From: Chloroflexota bacterium
Lineage (GTDB): Bacteria > Chloroflexota > Limnocylindria > P2-11E
Direction: 5' to 3'
Assembly: GCA_005889075.1 (NCBI GenBank)
Contig: VBDQ01000036.1
Span: 1 to 36,782, forward strand
Length of the DNA stretch: 36,782 nt
The notes under the pieces are model-generated. The model was not told the origin of the DNA. It was given only the letters and a program-made list of their open reading frames with translations, and did no database searches. Position 1 is the stretch's first letter, and each line of letters starts with the position of its first letter. Position numbers and translations under genes: made by a program. Below are positions 32,808 to 36,782 of the stretch, piece by piece.

Positions 32808-33494
32808 ATGCTCGCGCCGCCGATCGGCGTTGCCGCACGTGCCGCCGTAACCCTCGAGCACTCACAGCTCGGTGATGCCCTGTACGTGGCGGCCAAGCGC
32901 GCGCTCGATGTCCTCGTCGCGACGACGCTCCTTATCGCTCTCCTGCCGCTCTTTGCAATCGTCGGCCTTGCGATCTGCATGGAAAGCGGGCGGCCGATCT
33001 TTTATCGCGGTGAGCGCGTTGGCCGGCTCGGTCGGTCGTTCACCGTCGTCAAGTTCCGTTCGATGCGGCCGAAGGCGGACGAGACGCCGCACATCGTCTT
33101 CATCCGCTCGCTGATGCGAGACGGCGCGACGCCATGCGAGCTCTACAAGGTGGCCAAGGATCCTCGCATCACACGCCTTGGCGGCTTCCTGCGCCGGACG
33201 AGCATCGACGAGCTGCCTCAGCTGTGGAACGTGCTTCGCGGTGAAATGAGCCTCGTCGGGCCGCGACCCGACGTCCCGTACGCGGTCGCGGACTACCCAG
33301 ACCGGCTTTATGGCCGGCTCCTGGTCAAGCCCGGGATCACCGGCCTGTGGCAGGTGAGCGGACGCAGCCGGCTGAGCCTCCAGGACATGTATCGCCTCGA
33401 CCTCGATTACGTCGCCGAGGCGTCGCTCGCGCTCGACCTGCGGATTCTCGCTCGAACCGTGCCCGCGGTCCTCAGCCGCGACGGAGCCGCGTAG
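32808..33494 (+). CDS. Undecaprenyl-phosphate sugar-phosphate transferase (WcaJ/RfbP family)
   Basis: The enzyme that starts repeat-unit synthesis by moving a sugar phosphate from a nucleotide sugar to undecaprenyl phosphate. The 228-residue form has one hydrophobic hairpin (ALDVLVATTLLIALLPLFAI) and the bacterial sugar transferase core: RPIFYRGERVGRLGRSFTVVKFRSM, ITRLGGFLRRTSIDELPQLW, NVLRGEMSLVGPRPDVP, and KPGITGLWQVSGRSRLS. This is the short, single-domain type. I prefer the ATG at 32808; GTG 32793 and ATG 32745 are alternatives. Its stop shares bases with the GTG of the next gene (TAGTG). It probably initiates the polymer made by the neighbouring operon. Confidence 0.94.
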   Translation: MLAPPIGVAARAAVTLEHSQLGDALYVAAKRALDVLVATTLLIALLPLFAIVGLAICMESGRPIFYRGERVGRLGRSFTVVKFRSMRPKADETPHIVFIRSLMRDGATPCELYKVAKDPRITRLGGFLRRTSIDELPQLWNVLRGEMSLVGPRPDVPYAVADYPDRLYGRLLVKPGITGLWQVSGRSRLSLQDMYRLDLDYVAEASLALDLRILARTVPAVLSRDGAA

Positions 33495-35635
33495 TGGGGA
33501 TGAGACGTGCAGCCACGGCGGTCCTTGCGATGTTTGCCCTCTCGTTGGTCGCGATGCCGCCCGCGCGCGCCATCGCCGCGGACAACCCGATCGTCGTCGA
33601 GAACCAGCAGCAGGGATCGACCGCATGGCGGCTCGGGGCGCTGGTCGCCGACGACGCGAGCGGGCAGATCAAGGGCTACGCGTCGGCGACGAGTGTCAAC
33701 CAAGGTGACAGCCTCACGATCTACGTCTCGGTCAATCCCGCCCAGAAGTACACGATCGATATCTACCGGATCGGCTGGTACAACGGGACCGGCGGCCGGC
33801 TCCGGTTGCACGTGGATCCACAGGACGGGATCACGCAGGCGCCATGCACTCCCGATGCGACGACCGGGCTCATCGCCTGCAACTGGACCCCGAGTTACAC
33901 GTTCACCGTTCCCTCGGATTGGACGAGCGGCATCTACCTCGGCATGCTGACCAACGCCGCGGGATACGAGAACTACATCCAGTTCGTGGTCAAGGACGGT
34001 CGGCCCGCCGCGTTCCTCTACCAGCAGGGCATCAACACCGACCAGGCCTACAACGACTACCCGAACGATGGCGTGAACGGCAAGAGCCTGTACACGTTCA
34101 ACAGCTACGGCGCGAACACGATCTCAGGCGAGAAGCGGGCCGTGAAGGTGTCGTTCGACCGACCTTACTTTGATGAGGGGGACATGTTCGTCGGGACCTA
34201 CGACATGTACCTCGTCCACTGGCTCGAGCGGAATGGTTACGACGTGACGTACTCCACCGACGTCGACACGCATGCCAACGGTAGCTCGCTGCAGACCCAC
34301 AAGGGCTTCCTCTCGGGCGGTCACGACGAGTACTGGTCGAAAGAGATGTACGACGCGGTGGAGGCGGCGCGAAACATCGGCGTCAACCTCGCCTTCTTCG
34401 GCTCGAACGCGATCTACTGGCAGGTGCGCTACGAGCCATCAGCTTCGGGTGCCGCGAACCGCGTCCTGGTCTGCTACAAGGATCCGGGCCTCGACCCGGT
34501 GCAGGGCACGACGACGACGAGCCTGTGGCGCGATCCGCCGCTCAACCGTCCCGAGCAGGCGCTCATCGGCGTCCAGTACACATCCGGGGTGGAATGGGAC
34601 AAGAACGTCCCGTACGTGGTGACAAATAGTTCGCACTGGATCTACCAGGGCACAGGCTTCAAAGATGGCGACACCGTCCCGGGGATCGTCGGCTACGAGA
34701 TGGATCGACTCTGGGCCAACTACGCCGGACCGGACCCGAAGAGTCAGACGCTCCTTTCCCGCTCGCCCTTCACCTATGGCGGAGGTACCGCGGATTACGC
34801 GAACTCGTCGATCTACACGGCGCCGAGCGGCGCTCTGGTCTTCGCGTCCGGGACCTCGTCGTGGGACTGGGGTCTGGACAACGGCGATCCCCACGCGATC
34901 GCCGATCCGCGGATCCAGAAAACGACCGCGAACCTTCTGAACGCGTTCATGAACGGCGTGCCGCAGGTGAAGGACTTCAAGGTGGCAGCGGCGGCGACCG
35001 TGACCGCCGGAACCGCGTTCAGCCTGACCGTGACTGCGGAAGATGCCCAGGGCAACCCGGCGACGTGGTACAGCGGGACCGTCCACTTCACGAGCACCGA
35101 TAGCTCGTCCGGGGTGGCGCTGCCGGCCGACGCGACGCTCACGAACGGGACGGGGACGTTCTCCGCGACGCTCATCAGGGCCGGTTCGCAGAACGTCAGC
35201 GCGACCGACACCGTGACGTCGACGATCACGGGCTCAGCCAACGTGACGGTGCAGGCGGCGGCAGCGGCGACCCTCGGCCTCACGGCCCCGCCGTCGGCGA
35301 CGATCAACCAGTCCTTCCCTGTCACGGTCACGCTCAAAGACCGCTACGGCAACGTGGCGACCGGATACACCGGCAGGGTCCATTTCTCGACGAGCGATAT
35401 CTCGCCTCTCGTGGTCCTCCCGGCCGACTACACCTTCGCGGCCGCGGACGCGGGGACCAAGACGTTCTCGGTGACGCTGCAGACACCTCCGAGCCAGACG
35501 CTCACGGTCGCCGACACGGCGAACGCGAGCCTGACCGCGACGGCCCAGATCGCCGTCGGCCTGCCCCTGCTGCCGTTGAACGTGAACACGCCGAAGGTCG
35601 TGCAGACGCCGCTGCCGCCTCAGGCAGGGCCGTGA
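33494..35635 (+). CDS. Secreted N,N-dimethylformamidase beta-subunit-like protein with C-terminal Ig-like repeats
   Basis: A 713-residue secreted protein. The signal peptide is RRAATAVLAMFALSLVAMPP. The following domain (about 28-485) matches the family annotated as N,N-dimethylformamidase beta-subunit-like: VENQQQGSTAWRLGA, TIDIYRIGWYNGTGGR, FDRPYFDEGD, LSGGHDEYWSKEMYDAVEAA and GVNLAFFGSNAIYWQVRYEP. Two Ig/Big-type beta repeats follow (about 495-600 and 600-690; AEDAQGNPATWYSGTVHFTS and LKDRYGNVATGYTGRVHFST). Real DMF hydrolysis is not implied; most members are uncharacterised. GTG at 33494 overlaps the sugar transferase stop (TAGTG) and has GGAG 7 nt upstream; the ATG at 33500 lacks a well-spaced site. 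Repeats and secretion suggest a surface or matrix-bound enzyme. Confidence 0.85.
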   Translation: MGMRRAATAVLAMFALSLVAMPPARAIAADNPIVVENQQQGSTAWRLGALVADDASGQIKGYASATSVNQGDSLTIYVSVNPAQKYTIDIYRIGWYNGTGGRLRLHVDPQDGITQAPCTPDATTGLIACNWTPSYTFTVPSDWTSGIYLGMLTNAAGYENYIQFVVKDGRPAAFLYQQGINTDQAYNDYPNDGVNGKSLYTFNSYGANTISGEKRAVKVSFDRPYFDEGDMFVGTYDMYLVHWLERNGYDVTYSTDVDTHANGSSLQTHKGFLSGGHDEYWSKEMYDAVEAARNIGVNLAFFGSNAIYWQVRYEPSASGAANRVLVCYKDPGLDPVQGTTTTSLWRDPPLNRPEQALIGVQYTSGVEWDKNVPYVVTNSSHWIYQGTGFKDGDTVPGIVGYEMDRLWANYAGPDPKSQTLLSRSPFTYGGGTADYANSSIYTAPSGALVFASGTSSWDWGLDNGDPHAIADPRIQKTTANLLNAFMNGVPQVKDFKVAAAATVTAGTAFSLTVTAEDAQGNPATWYSGTVHFTSTDSSSGVALPADATLTNGTGTFSATLIRAGSQNVSATDTVTSTITGSANVTVQAAAAATLGLTAPPSATINQSFPVTVTLKDRYGNVATGYTGRVHFSTSDISPLVVLPADYTFAAADAGTKTFSVTLQTPPSQTLTVADTANASLTATAQIAVGLPLLPLNVNTPKVVQTPLPPQAGP

Positions 35636-35636
35636 A

Positions 35637-36782
35637 ATGAAGAAGATCGCCGTAACCGCGTTGTCCGGGCTGCTCATCTTCGGGACGATGACCGTGCAGC
35701 AGCAATCCCCTGCGTTCGCCGCACCTAATCCGATCGTCGTCGAGAACCAGCAGCCCGGCTCGACCGCATGGCAGCTGGGACCGAACGTCGCCGATGACGC
35801 GCATGGCCAGATACAGGGGTACGCGTCCGCGACGAGCGTGAACCAGGGCGAGAGCTTGACCCTGTATGTCACGGTAAATCCGGCACAGCAGTACACGATC
35901 GACATCTATCGCATTGGCTCGTACAGCGGGTCGGGCGGGCGCCTGCGCTCGCACGTCCCTGGGCTGAGTGGAACGCCGCAGCCGACCTGCCCGACCGACG
36001 CGACGACCGGGATCATCGTCTGCAACTGGTCGCCCGGGTACACGTTCACCGTTCCGTCGGACTGGACGAGCGGCATCTACCTGGCTCAGCTCACCAACGC
36101 CGCCGGCTGGCAGAGCTACGTCATCTTCGCCGTCAAGGACGGCCGCCCCGCGGCCTTCGTCTACCAGCAGCCGGTGAACACGTATCAGGCCTACAACAAC
36201 TACCCCGACAATGGGACGTCGTTCCACGACCCAAACGGGACCGGCAAGAGCCTGTACGGATGGAACAGCTACGGCGCAAAGACCCCGGGCACCAACGACT
36301 GGCGCGCGGTGAAGGTCTCGTTCGACCGTCCCTACAGCGGTGCGGGCGTCGCGACCTTCTTCACCTTTGAGTACAACCTCATACGCTGGCTCGAGGGGAA
36401 CGGCTACGACGTGACCTACACGACCGACGTCGACACACATGCGAACGGGGCCCTGCTCCAGAACCACAAGGGGTTCTTCTCCGCGGGGCACGACGAATAC
36501 TGGTCCAACGGCATGTACGACGCCGTACAAGCTGCGCGAGACGTCGGCGTCAACCTGGCGTTCTTCGGGGCGAACGCGGTCTACTGGCAGGTCCGCTACG
36601 AGTCGTCGGCCTCAGGGGTCCCGAATCGGGTGATGGTCTGCTACAAGGACGCGAGCATCGACCCCGTCCAGGGACCGCTGACCACAGTGCAGTGGCGCCA
36701 GCCACCCGTGAACCGACCCGAGCAGTCCCTTCTCGGCATCCAGTTCATGGACGAGGTCAACTGGAACAAGTCCGACGGCACT
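35637..36782 (+). CDS. Second N,N-dimethylformamidase beta-subunit-like secreted protein (truncated by window)
   Basis: A tandem paralogue of the preceding gene, starting at the ATG at 35637, one base after its stop. Signal peptide (KKIAVTALSGLLIFGTMTVQ), then APNPIVVENQQPGSTAWQLG, TIDIYRIGSYSGSGGRLRSH, FTVPSDWTSGIYLAQLTNAA, FSAGHDEYWSNGMYDAVQAA and GVNLAFFGANAVYWQVRYES are all close to those of its neighbour. 382 codons are visible, and the gene runs off the right edge. Compared with the first copy it has a short insertion around TSFHDPNGTGKSLYGWN. The two genes probably arose by duplication. Confidence 0.9.
   Translation, partial: MKKIAVTALSGLLIFGTMTVQQQSPAFAAPNPIVVENQQPGSTAWQLGPNVADDAHGQIQGYASATSVNQGESLTLYVTVNPAQQYTIDIYRIGSYSGSGGRLRSHVPGLSGTPQPTCPTDATTGIIVCNWSPGYTFTVPSDWTSGIYLAQLTNAAGWQSYVIFAVKDGRPAAFVYQQPVNTYQAYNNYPDNGTSFHDPNGTGKSLYGWNSYGAKTPGTNDWRAVKVSFDRPYSGAGVATFFTFEYNLIRWLEGNGYDVTYTTDVDTHANGALLQNHKGFFSAGHDEYWSNGMYDAVQAARDVGVNLAFFGANAVYWQVRYESSASGVPNRVMVCYKDASIDPVQGPLTTVQWRQPPVNRPEQSLLGIQFMDEVNWNKSDGT

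Overview
This is a GC-rich window (about two thirds G+C by eye). The protein families suggest a bacterium of the phylum Chloroflexota, perhaps Limnocylindria- or Ellin6529-like. That is an inference from the T-box-controlled tRNA synthetases in a high-GC genome, the infC-rpmI-rplT-pheS-pheT order, and the style of the Pro/Thr-linked secreted enzymes. No 16S or other decisive marker is present. I found no tRNA, rRNA, CRISPR array, insertion sequence, integrase or transcriptional regulator.

Region 1 (1-9860) is mostly translation genes read from the minus strand: thrS, a tandem GNAT acetyltransferase, infC, rpmI, rplT, pheS, pheT, then the start of a peptide-type ABC transporter lipoprotein that runs off the left edge. 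Two T-box leaders are clear. One with a Phe-type specifier lies between rplT and pheS, and one lies upstream of thrS. infC has no AUG, GUG or UUG start upstream of its conserved N-terminus and must start at AUA or AUU. thrS carries an in-frame palindromic insertion.

Region 2 (9861-13463) is mixed: a class I methyltransferase, a bactofilin followed by a pentapeptide-repeat protein, and a membrane-anchored protein whose reading frame is broken inside a Pro-rich linker.

Region 3 (13464-31439) is a surface-polysaccharide locus. Its core is an 11-gene minus-strand unit (28.9 kb down to 16.9 kb) in which every adjacent pair of genes overlaps by 4 or 1 nt. In transcription order it encodes a Wzz-like chain-length protein, a BY-kinase-like protein lacking the Walker A lysine, a 48-residue membrane protein, a Wzy-like polymerase, a Wzx-like flippase, a GT4 glycosyltransferase, a NodB-type deacetylase that looks circularly permuted, an FAD oxidoreductase, an ATP-grasp ligase, a FemAB/GNAT-type transferase and a secreted GH5 glycosidase. 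A much larger modular GH5 paralogue faces the last gene tail to tail. A GT2 glycosyltransferase and a GT-C-type membrane glycosyltransferase are on the other strand at the operon's head.

Region 4 (31480-36782) continues the theme: a second GT4 glycosyltransferase, a divergent initiating sugar-phosphate transferase, and two tandem secreted proteins of the N,N-dimethylformamidase beta-subunit-like family, the second cut by the window edge.

Together these parts could start, build, polymerise, export and trim a polysaccharide by a Wzx/Wzy-type route. The oxidoreductase / ATP-grasp / FemAB-like trio suggests an additional aminoacyl or acyl decoration step. This is the most interesting untested hypothesis in the window.
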